Shown: positions 1 through 10,935, counted from the first letter of the stretch. The stretch is DNA of 64,000 nt from Chaetoderma sp. LZ-2023a (GCA_034401795.1 CM067369.1:134619731-134683730); one strand, 5' to 3'. Notes: generated from the letters alone by a model not told the origin. Program-made: numbers and translations.

Positions 1-953
1 ATAGTTTGTGGATGGTTTCATTGATATTGATTGTGGATGGTTTCATTGATATTGGTTGTGGATGGTTTCCTTGATATTGGTTGTGGATGGTTTCATTGAT
101 ATTGATTGTAGATGGTTTCATTGATATTGGTTGTGGATGGTTTCCTTGATATAGTTTGTGGATGGTTTCATTGATATTGGTTGTGGATGGTTTCATTGAT
201 ATTGGTTGTGGATGGTTTCATTGATATTGGTTGTGGATGGATTCATTGATATTGGTTGTGGATGGTTTCATTGATATTGGTTGTGGATGGTTTCATTGGT
301 ATAGTTTGTGGATGGTTTTATTGATACAGTTTGTGGATAGTTTCCTTGATATAGTTTGTGGATGGTTTCCTTGATATAGTTTGTGGATGGTTTCATTGAT
401 ATTGGTTGTGGATGGTTTCCTTGATATAGTTTGTGGATGGTTTCATTGATATTGGTTGTGGATGGATTCATTGATATTGGTTGTGGATGGTTTCATTGAT
501 ATTGGTTGTGGATGGTTTCATTGATATTGGTTGTGGATGGTTTCCTTGATATAGTTTGTTGATAGTTTTATTGATATAGTTTGTGGATGGTTTTATTGAT
601 ACAGTTTGTGGATGGTTTCATTGATATAGTTTGTGGATGGTTTCATTGATATAGTTTGTGGATGGTTTTATTGATATAGTTTGTGGATGGTTTCATTGAT
701 ATTGGTTGTGGATGGTTTTATTGATACAGTTTGTGGATGGTTTCCTTGATATAGTTTGTGGATGGTTTCATTGATATAGTTTGTGGATGGTTTCATTGAT
801 ATAGTTTGTGGATGGTTTCATTGATATAGTTTGTGGATGGTTTTATTGATACAGTTTGTGGATGGTTTCCTTGATATAGTTTGTGGATGGTTTCATTGAT
901 ATAGTTTGTGGATGGTTTCATTGATATAGTTTGTGGATGGTTTCATTGATATA
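1..953. repeat. 25-bp minisatellite, left block
   Basis: About 38 head-to-tail copies of a 25-bp unit with core TTTGTGGATGGTTTCATTGA, joined by short variable links (ATAG, ATTGG or ACAG). The array runs off the left edge of the window. Variation is mostly single substitutions, such as TTTC/TTTT and CATT/CCTT, and variants are intermingled, as expected from local unequal exchange. Because 25 is not a multiple of three, the open frame on the minus strand is a by-product of the repeat and not a gene. A Tc1-like element at 954-2587 splits the array. Confidence 0.97.
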
Positions 954-2587
954 TACACCTGTGCAAAAGTTAAGCACCAGCAAAAACAATAGAACGTAGA
1001 AACATGATGGTACAACTAGGCTGCCATACTTTTTGTCCCCGCGTTAGCTGACATAATTCCAAGTACGAAATGCACATGCATGCATGACTTCACGCCGCTT
1101 GATGTCCGTGCGTGGCGGGAAACAGCACACGTGTTCAGTTATGTAAAAGTCCAGTTTGAGGTGTAGAACATTACATACAGATTTAGGCGACAAGATTAGG
1201 AATTTTGTGTTCATGACCGTGGTTTATTTGTACAGAGAGAATTAGCTCTTGATTGTGAACCGCTATGGCAAGACGAAGGTTAAGTGATCGTGTGAAATGG
1301 CAAATCATAGGCATGCATACCACTGGTATGTCATGCAGAGAGATTGGCAGACAGCTGAACATTAACCATACTGTAATCAGTCGTTTGATTGCAAAACATG
1401 GGCAAACTAACGAGGTGAAGGACAGGCCTAGATCTGGAAGACCGAAGAAGACTACTGCCCGTGATGATCGAGCCCTAGTACGCCTTGTTAGGAGATCTCC
1501 ATTCACCAACAGCAGAGTGCTCAGCCAGCAATGGGAAACGCGCAATAGAGTGTCAATGTCTACCGTCAAAAGGAGACTATGCTGCTGGCATGAAAGCTAG
1601 GAGACCTGTCAGACGTCCTCTCCTCACTGCACACCACAAAGAGGAAGACACTGGAACATGAGATCCTGGAGACGGGTACACTGGTCCGATGAAAGTCGGT
1701 TCCTGCTTCATGCCACAGATGCTCGAACTCGTGTATGGAGGTCCAGACGCACGGCGTACGACCAACGTAACATCATGGAAGAAGTTCCATTTGGTGGAGG
1801 TTCCGTTATGATATGGGGGTGCATCTCATTTGATTGTAAGCTGGATCTGTTGACTGTACCTGGAACACTAAATGGACAAAGATATCAAGATTCCATACTG
1901 GATAGAGTTGTGGTCCCTCATTTTGTAAATCATGCACCTGGAACCCACCCTATATTCATGGATGACAACGCCCGACCACATCGTGCTAGAGCTGTGCATG
2001 AATACCTCCGCCAGAATGCCATCGAAACCCTACCATGGCCAGCAAGGAGCCCTGACATGAACCCTATTGAGCATATCTGGGACATTCTGGGAAACATGGT
2101 GAGAAGGAGGGATCCTCCTGTGCAGAACCTACAGGAATTAACAGACGCACTCCATCTTGAATGGCAACGAATACCACAATGGCGTATCAGTCGGTTGGTG
2201 ACCAGCATGAGACGTCGTGTCCAGGCCGTCATCCAGGCACAAGGTGGATATACCCGGTATTAATAATGACAGTCTCAAACTCGTGCACAGATGTTAAACT
2301 TCGTTTTCAGACACCATTAATGACAATCTAGCCACGTGTGTCAACTGTAGGGCAATAGTTGTCAGTTGTGTCAACGTAACCATATTCAGGCCTCGTTTTC
2401 AAGTTCAAACAAAAACATACAGTGTTTCCCCACCATCATAATCAGCATTCCTCTAGTTGCATTATTACCTCTTGCACTAAGATGGATGGGTACATAAATG
2501 TTTATGCTATTGCTTTCTTCATAGCACATGAATATACCCTCGCATGTGCGTAAAAATAGGGTGGTGCTTAACTTTTGCACAGGTGTA
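954..2587 (+). mobile_element. Tc1-like DNA transposon, copy 1 (defective)
   Basis: A 1,634-bp element with terminal inverted repeats of about 26 bp beginning TACACCTGTGCAAAAGTTAA at both ends. It is flanked by a TA target duplication (952-953 and 2588-2589). Removing the element and one TA restores an unbroken 25-bp minisatellite unit, so both boundaries are exact. It contains one transposase gene on the plus strand. It is 27 bp shorter than the copy at 45506-47166, and two deletions (2 and 25 bp) in the transposase account for all of that difference. It probably cannot make transposase but keeps both ends and could be moved in trans. Confidence 0.96.
1265..2263 (+). pseudogene. Tc1-like transposase, frame broken
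   Basis: Starts at ATG 1265 (MARRRLSDRVKWQIIG). The N-terminal part holds the paired-like helix-turn-helix region and an AT-hook-like SGRPKK. Compared with the 341-residue copy at 45830-46855, this one lacks 2 nt near 1578 and 25 nt near 1645. Between them the frame is wrong and meets a TAG at 1598-1600; after the second deletion the original frame returns, because the losses sum to 27. The catalytic part is intact downstream: WSDES (first Asp at 1688-1690), DDNARPH and SPDMNPIE with 34 residues between the second Asp and the Glu (DD34E). The protein is therefore interrupted although its active site is whole. Confidence 0.95.
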
Positions 2588-2589
2588 TA

Positions 2590-3430
2590 GTTTGTGGATG
2601 GTTTCATTGATATAGTTTGTGGATGGTTTCATTGATATAGTTTGTGGATGGTTTCCTTGATATAGTTTGTGGATGGTTTCCTTGATATAGTTTGTGGATG
2701 GTTTTATTGATATAGTTTGTGGATGGTTTTATTGATACAGTTTGTGGATGGTTTCATTGATATAGTTTGTGGATGGTTTTATTGATACATTTTGTGGATG
2801 GTTTCATTGATATTGGTTGTGGATGGTTTCATTGATATAGTTTGTGGATGGTTTCATTGATATAGTTTGTGGATGGTTTCATTGATATTGGTTGTGGATG
2901 GTTTCCTTGATACAGTTTGTGGATGGTTTCCTTGATATAGTTTGTGGATGGTTTCGTTGATATAGTTTGTGGATAGTTTCATTGATATAGTTTGTGGATG
3001 GTGTCATTGATATAGTTTGTGGATGGTTTTATTGATATAGTTTGTGGATGGTTTCATTGATATAGTTTGTGGATAGTTTCATTGATATAGTTTGTGGATG
3101 GTTTCCTTGATATAGTTTGGATGGTTTCCTTGATATAGTTTGTGGATGGTTTCATTGATATACATGTAGTTTGTGGATGGTTTCATTGATATAGTTTGTG
3201 AATGGTTTCATTGATATAGTTTGTGGATGGTTTCTTTGATATAGTTTGTGAATGGTTTCATTGATATTGGTTGTGAATGCTTTCATTAATATAGTTTGTG
3301 GATGGTTTCATTGATATAGTTTGTGGATGGTTTCATTGATATTGGTTGTGAATGCTTTCATTAATATAGTTTGTGGATGGTTTCATTGATATAGTTTGTG
3401 GATGGTTTCATTGGTATTGTTTGTGGTTTC
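2590..3430. repeat. 25-bp minisatellite, right block
   Basis: Continuation of the array in the first kilobase after the Tc1 insertion, about 33 units. The units become more irregular towards the right: near 3110-3180 one unit is shortened and one carries an inserted ACATGTAG, and from about 3240 units with GAATGC and TTAATATAG appear. This gradient of decay towards the edge is usual for tandem arrays. Confidence 0.95.
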
Positions 3431-3749
3431 AGCTTGTATGTAGTTTCATTAATATCATTTATCTTTGCCTGGTTTCATGGTCTTAGATATGGTATGTGGA
3501 TGTTTTTATGGGATTAGAGACCCAAGTGGTTCATGATCATTTGCTTCATCATGGGTACATTGACTAGCGGGTGGCGGGACTGGGCCTTCCCACTCATGTG
3601 TCATAAAGTGCTAATGATGTGGCTGATTGGAGAAGTTTCAAGGAGCAGGTGGTGAGAAATGGGCACTCACTCCCTATTTTCAATCAATCACTTGGGTTCA
3701 TGCATCTAACAATACAGTTAGGGGGAAAGGGGTGGTTTTTCATATTTTT
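3431..3749. other. Degenerate array edge; no gene seen
   Basis: Fragments of the 25-bp unit (TGTTTGTGGTTTCA, TAGTTTCATTAATATCA) fade out by about 3520. The rest is unremarkable sequence with no supported gene, RNA or transposon end. Confidence 0.6.
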
Positions 3750-4375
3750 AGCTCACCTGGCCCGAGGGGCCGAGTGAGCTTATGCCGTGGCGACTGTCCG
3801 TCGTTCGTCCGTCATCCGTCAACTTTTGATTTAAAACGCTACTCATTAACCGCTTGACTGATTTCAACCAAATTTGGCTGGAAGGACTCTATGGGGGTAG
3901 GCTCCAGAATGTCCATTCAGAATTTTGGTTCATCAATTTTTTGGGTGAAAATCTCAGATTTTCTTTAAAATTTGCCGGAAATTGTCAAATTGCTTCTTCT
4001 CCTTACTATCTTGACCAATTCTCACCAAGTTTGGCTGAAAGGATTCTATTCTCATAGGCTCTAGAAACTCCATTCAGAATTTTGATTCGTAAACTTTTTG
4101 AGTGAAAATCTTAGATTTTCTAAAAAATTTGCCGGAAATTGTCAAATTGCTTCTCCTTACTATTTTCACTTATTTTAACCAAGTTTGGATGAAAAGATCC
4201 TATTCTCATTTTCTCTAGATCTTCCATTCAGAATTTTGATCAGTCACCTTTTTGGGTGAAAATCTTAGATTTTCTTTAAAATTTGCCGGAAATTGTCATA
4301 TGCTCTAGTTTAAAATTGAAATGGTTCAAATGCTAATGATCCAGGTGAGCGTCACAGGCCCTTGGGCCTCTTGTT
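3750..4375 (+). mobile_element. AGCTCACC-family repeat, copy 1 (short form)
   Basis: Non-coding dispersed repeat. Its head is a hairpin: AGCTCACCTGGCCC and GGGCCGAGTGAGCT pair around a short GAG loop. The head is followed by TTATGCCGTGGCGAC and a run of CCGTC. The body repeats a module of about 190 bp (TTTCAACCAAATTTGG, then GGAAGGATCCTAT-like, then TTCAGAATTTTGAT, then TTTGCCGGAAATTGTCAAAT) about three times. The tail is CAGGTGAGCG followed by GGCCCTTGGGCCTCTTGT. No open frame of note. The class is unassigned: end signals are short and no target duplication could be confirmed. Confidence 0.75.
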
Positions 4376-4679
4376 ATATTCATCCTGTAAGTCCCGAATA
4401 ATGGCATGGATTTTTGTACATAATACAATCAGGTCTGTCTATAATAGATACCTTTGTGACTACCAAAATGTGATCATTAACCCTTTGACAAACAAATCCT
4501 TTTAAGTCTCAATTTCAAAGTAACCATACCAGACAGTTGTTGAATATTTTGCGAATCGTTTGACTGGAAACCATGGATTTCTTTAGCAGTAATGGCTTTT
4601 TGGCACATTATTTTTGCATACATCATACATGTATGTTGTTACATCAGGTTTATATCACTGAAGGCGTTAAAGACAGCTG

Positions 4680-5037
4680 GTCATTAATCCAGGTCAGTTT
4701 TACAAGAAAGGGCTTTGGAAGGAAGCATCCTTAGTGCATAGTGATGTAAGTTTGTTATGAGGGAGCGGATCACTCAAAATCCAAGATGGCTGTAGACTCC
4801 TATTTTTGTCCGAAATTCGGCAAATATGATTCTAAAGGTACTAATAATAATGAGAATAGGATCTTTTCATTCAAGTTTGTTCAAGGGGTGTTTGTATGTG
4901 AAAAAAACATGGCCACCATTGACCAATCCTAAGGCAATAATTCCAGCAGCCATCTTGTTCAAATTAATTCTATTATCAGGTTTTGCCAGTGGCCGATAAT
5001 TCCAGGTCAGCGATACAGGCCCCTTGGGCCTCGTGTA
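4680..5037 (+). repeat. AGCTCACC-family repeat, 3' fragment
   Basis: Shares GGAAGCATCCTTAG, AAATCCAAGATGGC, CAAGTTTGTTCAAG and the tail CCAGGTCAGCGATACAGG then CCCCTTGGGCCTC with the copy at 6831-8140. The head hairpin is absent, so this is a 3' fragment of the long form. The joining sequence 4376-4679 holds nothing I can name. Confidence 0.65.
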
Positions 5038-5106
5038 AAGAACCACTATCATGTGGCCGGTAAAAGCTGGTGTCTCCTATAGACAAATTTGACTGTAAAT
5101 ATGTAC

Positions 5107-5310
5107 TATATATAGTTTGTGGATGGTTTCGGAGAGGTTGGTCGTGGATGGTTTGATCGATATGTTTTGACATGTCGGGATTGATGAATATGGTTTATAT
5201 ATATATGGTTTCATAGATATTGTTTGTGGCCCGTTTCATTGATATTGTTTGCTTAATTGTTATTACATTTTGTTTGTTTGCTGTTTCATGATATAGTGTG
5301 CTGAATACTT
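5107..5310. repeat. Degenerate outlier of the 25-bp minisatellite
   Basis: ATAGTTTGTGGATGGTTTC is followed by increasingly altered units (GTCGTGGATGGTTTGATCGA, TTGTTTGTGGCCCGTTTCAT). This suggests that the AGCTCACC copies at 3750-5037 entered the decaying flank of the array. Confidence 0.7.
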
Positions 5311-5502
5311 TACCACATGCCGATTGTTATAGAAGCAACTTTCAGTTGACATGTTTTCAAAATAATCAGTGTGACTAATATTTATTAGCTCACTGCAGAC
5401 CTGTCGATCAATCATATATGTCATAATTCAGTTGATGTCTTGCCACCTGACAAAATAAGTAACAGCATTACTTCAAAGCCCATCACAATAAAAAAGATAT
5501 TA

Positions 5503-5733
5503 ACCCCTTAACACTTATATCAGCCAAAAACGGCTCCTGTAGTGGTCTTGAGAAATGTCCATTTGCAGACCAAGAGAAGACTATTTAAAAGAATTTATGA
5601 CTTGAATGACTGGCTCGATAACCGAGCCCGTCATTCCAGTCGTAAATTTCAAAAATAGTTTTCTCTTGGTCTGCAAATGGACATTTTCTTTGAGGAAATT
5701 AAAGTTTTCTTGAAAAGATTCAAGGGTTAAAGG
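5503..5733. mobile_element. Palindromic MITE, copy 1
   Basis: The core at 5553-5686 is an imperfect palindrome. AAATGTCCATTTGCAGACCA with AAGAGAAGACTATTT forms the left arm, and the right arm is its reverse complement. The centre is GAATGACTGGCTCG, then a short loop, then CGAGCCCGTCATTCC. The outer part has AACCCCTTAACACTTATATC with CAGTGGTCTTGAG-like sequence on the left and ends AAGGGTTAAA on the right. It has no coding capacity. Four further copies occur at 9640, 10546, 36487 and 53490. The structure fits a foldback MITE moved by an unknown transposase. Confidence 0.8.
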
Positions 5734-5799
5734 TTTAAATTACTTATCGAGGCTTTTTCTTTTCAGATATGGCAAATTCTTACCGACGTAATAAATACA

Positions 5800-6830
5800 G
5801 TGATCAATAATTTTTTGAATGTGAATTTATATGATTATGCAAATTATATGTGAATGCTGAGAGAGTAGGAGACTGTGTACTGCTTTGAGGTAGTGAATTC
5901 CAAAGTTGAGCAGCTGTATATGTGTAACTATTCTTTCCATAATCGGTTTTGAACTTTGGAAGCGGAAGGTGTCCGTGTGTTTTTGAAAGCAGATTAAGTG
6001 AAAATGTGTCTTCCACATAAGTGAGCAAATTATTAATGTATTTTGGAGCAAGATCATTTAGAGCTTTATATGTCATGATGTTTGTCTTGAAATTTATTCT
6101 CTCGGATAGTGTGGTCCAATTCAGTTGTTTATATAGCTTTTCACTTGGTTCTCTAAATGGGGCATCTAGTATGCTTCATGCTGCTCGCCACTGCAGTTTT
6201 TTAAGCTTGTTTAATAATGTATGTGCGGATTTATAGTATACGAGAGAACAATAATCTATATTTGGGAGAATGTATTCTTTATAAAATAGTTCGTGTTCTA
6301 CTTTCATGTAAGTTGTAACTTTTTAATTTTTTTTAAAATTTTCCGTATGTGGTCTTTCCATGATAGTCTATTATCAATATTCAGTCATAAAAGTTTGTCA
6401 GATTTACCAGAGTCTATATTTCCATAGTTAGTATAATAATATCTTTATTTAAGGTCTTAAGTTTGTATTTACTACCAAGTACCATCAGTTTAGTTTTGTC
6501 TACATTAAGCAGCATTTTGTTATTTAGACAGCATTTATGCACAGATTTCATATCAGTAGTTGATTGATTTTTTCTATGCAATTTGGTATCACCAGCATGC
6601 ATATCAATATTGCTGTCAATACAGAGTGGAAGGTCATTAATATACAAAATAATTAATAAAGGGCCTAATATGGATCCCTGAGGAACACCAGAGTTGATTG
6701 ATAAATGGCTAGAGGTCTTACCAGCAACTGAAACATACTGCAGCCTTTCCTTTAAATATGATGAGATCCGTTTGATTGAATATGTATCGAATTTGTATTT
6801 GGCAAGTTTCTCTATTAAAATATCATTATT
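5800..6830 (-). pseudogene. LINE reverse transcriptase, C-terminal part (decayed)
   Basis: Minus-strand translation gives a non-LTR reverse transcriptase: NDILIEKLAKYKF, then SINSGVPQGSILGPLL and ILYINDLPLCID, then the active-site region reading HAGDTKL where YADDTKL is usual, so a catalytic Asp is gone. The thumb region follows (LLNVDKTKLMVLGSK), and the C-terminal segment ends at about 5804 with AAQLWNSLPQSSTQ. Several frame changes are present. The N-terminal part of the same LINE lies at 8141-8540, on the other side of an inserted AGCTCACC element. Best placed in the CR1/L2/Jockey group. Confidence 0.85.
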
Positions 6831-8140
6831 AGCTCACCAGGGCAGAATGGCCAAGTGAGCTTATGCCATGCGGACCGTCCGTCCGTCCGTCACTTATTCT
6901 TTAAACGATTTCTTCTGAAGAACCACTGGGCCGATTTCAATTATATTTGGCAGGAAGCATCCTTAGGGCATAGGTATCCAAGTTTGTTCAAACAAAGCCG
7001 ATCAGCCAAAATCCAAGATGGCCGCCGACCATATCAGCCGATTTTCAGAAATGTCTAAAAATCTTCTCAGAAACCGCTTGGCAGATTGATTCGAAACTCA
7101 TATCATATCATCTAGGGCAATGCTAGAACCAAGTTTGGTCAAAAGAAGTTGATTGGGCAATTTGCCCGGTGGCCGTCTTGGATGACCTACTTTTCACGAA
7201 AACAACTTCTCCATAACCGCTGAAGGGATCGGGCCGAAATTTGGCAGATATGATTAGGGACTGAGGGCCATTCAAGTTTGTTCAAGGGAAGTTGGTACGT
7301 GAAAAAACATGGCCGCCGTCGGCCAATGAAAAGTCAGCATCTCTGGCGGCCATATTATAATTTCTTATTTGATGGATTTTGAAGCCAAATTTGGTTCTAT
7401 ATAGTTTTATCAGTACTGCGATGTCAAATTTGCCACTTTCGAAACTCCCGGATAAACGGTTTGGCAGCCATCTTGGATTTATTTACAGCCGAAATCTCCC
7501 ATAGTAAAGCAATGGGAAATTTTTTAAATGTCTCGAGAACTACAGGGCCGATTTGGCAGGAAACATCCTTAGGGCGTAGAGACCTGAGTTTGTTCAAACG
7601 AAGCCGATCGGTCAAAATCCAAGATGGCCACCGGCCAGTAAAGCAATGGGAAAAATTCTTAATGTCTTCTCGACAACTACTGGGCTGATTATAATTATGT
7701 TTGGCTTGAAACATCCTTAGGGAGTAGAGACCTGAATTTGTTCAAAAACGGAGCTGATCGGCCATAATCCAAAATGGCCGTCGGCTGCCAAAATCCCCCA
7801 TAGTAAAGCAATGGGAAAGTTTAAAATGTCTTGTAGACAACTGTGTGGCTGATTTCAATTATATTTGGCAGGAAGCATCCTTAGTACGTATAGACCTGAG
7901 TTTGTTCAAACGAAGCCAATCAGTCAAAATACAAGATGGGTGCCATCCGATAAAATCTCCCATATTAAAGCAATGGGCGAAACCTCCCATGGTAAAGCAA
8001 TAGGAAACTTTAAGTGGCCAGACTTCACACACTTTGGCTGCAAGGACAAGCTGATAAGACAAAAGGATAAAAAACATGGTTAATTTTGCGACTGACCAAT
8101 AATTCCAGGTGAGCGATACAGGCCGCTTGGGGCTCTTGTT
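6831..8140 (+). mobile_element. AGCTCACC-family repeat, long form, inside a LINE
   Basis: Head AGCTCACCAGGGCAG with GCCAAGTGAGCTTATG, followed by repeated GTCCGTCCGT. The body consists of modules with AAATCCAAGATGGCCG, GGAAGCATCCTTAGGGC and CAAGTTTGTTCAAACG. The tail is CCAGGTGAGCGATACAGG then GGGGCTCTTGTT. It interrupts the minus-strand LINE between KKAFDLLN (right side) and NDILIEKL (left side), so the insertion point is known to within a few bases. At the right junction CTTGTTCAAGAGGTCA is present twice in tandem (8135-8166). No protein-coding potential is evident. Confidence 0.8.
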
Positions 8141-8540
8141 CAAGAGGTCATCTTGTTCAAGAGGTCAAAAGCTTTTTTCAAATCAATCATGATGTCTCCA
8201 ATTCGATCACCATCGTTAATTGAGAAATGCCATTTTTCAATAAGTTTAAGTAAGGCAGTTTCACATGAGTGTTTACATCTAAAACCTGACTGTACTTCAT
8301 TCAGTAAATCATAAAAATGTATAAAGACCTGACTGCTTCATTCAGTAAATCATAAAAGTGTATAAATGTGATTATGTAAATGCCATTCAATAATTTTAGA
8401 TAAAGCTGGTAGAATAGAAATTGGATGATAGTTGGCATCAGATTTGTGTAAGGGTATTACTTTAGCATGTTTTCATATTACTGGGAAGATTCCAGAATCT
8501 ATAATTTTAGTAATGATACATGTACTTGCAATATCAACTT
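8141..8540 (-). pseudogene. LINE reverse transcriptase, N-terminal part (decayed)
   Basis: The minus strand reads KIIDSGIFPVI, KHAKVIPLHKSDANYHPIS and ILPALSKIIEWHL, then IGDIMIDLKKAFDLLN (the A-motif with the first catalytic Asp). The frame is broken in several places, and a short local duplication of a CTGACTGCTTCATTCAG-like segment is visible near 8300-8345. It continues into 5800-6830 beyond the inserted repeat. The 5' part of the LINE, including any endonuclease, is not seen. Confidence 0.83.
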
Positions 8541-9058
8541 TACAACTAATAAAAAGTTATAACTGACTGAGTAAACACTGCTTTGTTTTAAATAGCAATT
8601 AACTGATTATGTGATCATTAATTAACACAGTCTCTGAGATTACAGAAAGTGATTCAATAACAAGCTCGATCGGATCTCGGTAGCTGCAAGTCGAAGGGCC
8701 TTGACCCTAGATGGGTAACCTTGACCTTAATGGGTATCATTGGGTACCTCCTAGCATGTCCATTGACCTTGTATGGGCAAGGGTAACAAAACAGAAACTG
8801 GTACCTTTGACCCCCAAATCACCAAACTTCTTCAGGACCTCAAGGCCAACATTCTATCCAAGTCTGGTAATGATCCGATGAAAACTGTAATTGGCTGGAA
8901 TAAGCTTTTGTAACTGAAAATTGGTACTTTTGACCCCTGAAGAGTCACCTTTACCTTTGACCATTGACCCCCAAAGACCCAACTTCTTCGGGACTCCAAG
9001 GCCAACATCCTGTCCAAGTTTGGTGATGGTCCGATCCAAACTCTAGTTGTAGTCACCC
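8541..9058. repeat. Short tandem duplication beside the gap
   Basis: From about 8810 two units of about 155 bp share CTTCTTCAGGAC-type and AAGGCCAACAT, then CCAAGT(C/T)TGGT and GATCCGATG/GGTCCGATCC. Upstream, 8690-8780 has CTTGACC-rich sequence with related wording. The array may continue into the N gap. No gene is seen. Confidence 0.7.
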
Positions 9059-9558
9059 NNNNNNNNNNNNNNNNNNNNNNNNNNNNNNNNNNNNNNNNNN
9101 NNNNNNNNNNNNNNNNNNNNNNNNNNNNNNNNNNNNNNNNNNNNNNNNNNNNNNNNNNNNNNNNNNNNNNNNNNNNNNNNNNNNNNNNNNNNNNNNNNNN
9201 NNNNNNNNNNNNNNNNNNNNNNNNNNNNNNNNNNNNNNNNNNNNNNNNNNNNNNNNNNNNNNNNNNNNNNNNNNNNNNNNNNNNNNNNNNNNNNNNNNNN
9301 NNNNNNNNNNNNNNNNNNNNNNNNNNNNNNNNNNNNNNNNNNNNNNNNNNNNNNNNNNNNNNNNNNNNNNNNNNNNNNNNNNNNNNNNNNNNNNNNNNNN
9401 NNNNNNNNNNNNNNNNNNNNNNNNNNNNNNNNNNNNNNNNNNNNNNNNNNNNNNNNNNNNNNNNNNNNNNNNNNNNNNNNNNNNNNNNNNNNNNNNNNNN
9501 NNNNNNNNNNNNNNNNNNNNNNNNNNNNNNNNNNNNNNNNNNNNNNNNNNNNNNNNNN
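9059..9558. other. Assembly gap (500 N)
   Basis: Exactly 500 unknown bases, the usual arbitrary gap size, so the true distance is not known. The flanks (CTTGACC-type tandem repeat on the left, GGAGGGAGGGGATTGGGG on the right) are repetitive, which may explain the break. Confidence 0.99.
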
Positions 9559-9639
9559 GGAGGGAGGGGATTGGGGTGGCGAAGGTGGAGAGACAGCTAA
9601 TGAGATGGTAAAAATTCAATTTTATTATACAAATTGTCC

Positions 9640-9830
9640 AAATCCATTTCTATGACCAAGAGAAGACTATTTTTGAAAAGCTACCACTGTAATGACTGAC
9701 TGGTTAACCGAGCCAGTCATTCCAATGGCAAATCTTCAAAAATAGTCATCTCTGACTCTGATCTGCAAGAGTACATTTCTCAAGACCACTGCCGAGTCAG
9801 TTTAGCTGACATGTGTGCTAAAGGGTTAAA
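9640..9830. mobile_element. Palindromic MITE, copy 2
   Basis: Contains ACCAAGAGAAGACTATTTTT, the centre GACTGACTGGTTAACCGAGCCAGTCATTCC-like (shown in part), and an AAAAATAGTC arm. The right outer part is intact: CTCAAGACCACTGCCGAGTC, then GCTGACATGTGTGC and AAAGGGTTAAA. The left outer arm is more eroded than in copy 1. Confidence 0.75.
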
Positions 9831-9839
9831 TACAAAATG

Positions 9840-10059
9840 GCTTCTCAGATAGTCTAAATTCTATAATTTTCCTGGAGGGGGCCCCTGGACCTCCTACTCT
9901 CCCCAGGCCTGTACTTTTCCAAAACTTTTCCCAGACAATGAATGGGGTGGGGTGGGGTGAAAGGGAGGAATTTGTAAGATGGGGGAGTTACCTACCCACC
10001 TAGGTAGTCGCATAATTAGCCAACTGTCATGTATACTTCATTTAGCTATATTATCTTCA
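9840..10059. other. No gene seen
   Basis: GC-skewed, with GGGGGCCCCTGGACCTCC wording that recurs near 10480, 10740 and 52790 and so belongs to a low-copy dispersed repeat. It also holds a G-rich GGGGTGGGGTGGGG run. No coding signal. Confidence 0.5.
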
Positions 10060-10225
10060 CAAGTATAACACCAATAAGCCGCCATTACACCCCTTTACAC
10101 AAATATTAAAGGCAATAATAAGCCTATATGCCGCCATTACACCCTCCCTCCCTTTACAGAATTATTAATGGCAATAATAAGCCAACATGCCACCATTCCA
10201 CCCTCCCTTTACACAATCATTAAAC
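10060..10225. repeat. Three tandem units of about 60 bp
   Basis: Three consecutive units share GGCAATAATAAGCC, CGCCATTACACC and CCCTTTACACAA-type sequence at roughly 60-bp spacing. Copies differ by small insertions (CCCTCCCTCC). Non-coding. Confidence 0.75.
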
Positions 10226-10545
10226 AAGGGTTGTCCTACCAATCTAAATTCATTAGGAAATATGACAAACCCGTTCATTTTCGCTGATTCTGGCCATAAA
10301 TCGCCACGTTAAATGAACGTATGAAAACCTGTAAACCTCCTGGGAGTGGTCATCTTAGCGCTAAAGTGAACCGATGATTGGCCAGCAAATGCAAACTTTC
10401 AACCAGGGATTCTCATAAGGGTCCTTTTAAGCGTATAAACCCCCAAAATACAGCTTGGGACCCCCCAATGTTATGAGAAGGGGGCCCCTGGGACACCATA
10501 AAATTGCATGTTGGTTAAACATTTACTCTTTTATATTTTGTTGTG

Positions 10546-10692
10546 CTTTTCAAAAACGTCCATTTGCAGGCCAAGAGCAGAATATTTTTTTTAATTGACC
10601 ACTGGAATGACTGGCTCGGCAACCGAGCCAGTCATTCCAGTGGTTAATTAAAAAAAAAATACTCCTCCCTTGGCTTGCAAATGGACATTTTT
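10546..10692. mobile_element. Palindromic MITE, copy 3 (nested)
   Basis: The best-preserved centre of the family: CCACTGGAATGACTGGCTCGG, a 3-nt loop and its perfect reverse complement (21-bp arms). The outer arms are GTCCATTTGCAGGCCAAGAG and CCCTTGGCTTGCAAATGGAC, separated from the centre by A- and T-rich spacers. It lies inside the foldback element at 10253-11066. Confidence 0.82.
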
Positions 10693-10814
10693 ATATACTA
10701 TTTGCTGATTGGGACCTCTAAATTCCTGTTTGGGACCACCAAATTGCATAGCAAGGAGTCCCCTGGACCCCCGAAATTTGGACGCCATGTTAAACACTGC
10801 TTTCAACATGCCAG

Positions 10815-10935
10815 CCAATTATACGCCGCGATTCATAAGCAGCTCGGCGAATGAATCGCGGTGTATAATTGGTCGGCTCCTTATATCATGACACATACAT
10901 TCAAGGAGCCGACCAATCATACGCCACGATTCATT
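10815..10935. repeat. Nested hairpins
   Basis: CAATTATACGCCGCGATTCA (10816-10835) pairs with the inverted copy at 10851-10871 across a 15-nt loop. GGTCGGCTCCTT (10871-10882) then pairs with AAGGAGCCGACC (10903-10914). A third copy, CATACGCCACGATTCATT, follows directly. Together this could fold as a two- or three-armed cruciform. Confidence 0.8.

Noticed and set aside
1-953. Regular 25-bp spacing, at first sight CRISPR-like, and a minus-strand open frame of 67 codons
   Set aside because: There are no unique spacers: the units abut directly. The frame exists only because the repeat lacks stops in one phase.
3750-8140. AGCTCACC repeats as Helitrons
   Set aside because: There is a hairpin near one end, but no TC start and no CTRR end 10-12 nt after the hairpin; the hairpin includes the terminus itself.
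9053-9619. Open frame of 188 codons on the minus strand
   Set aside because: It consists almost entirely of unknown bases in the assembly gap.
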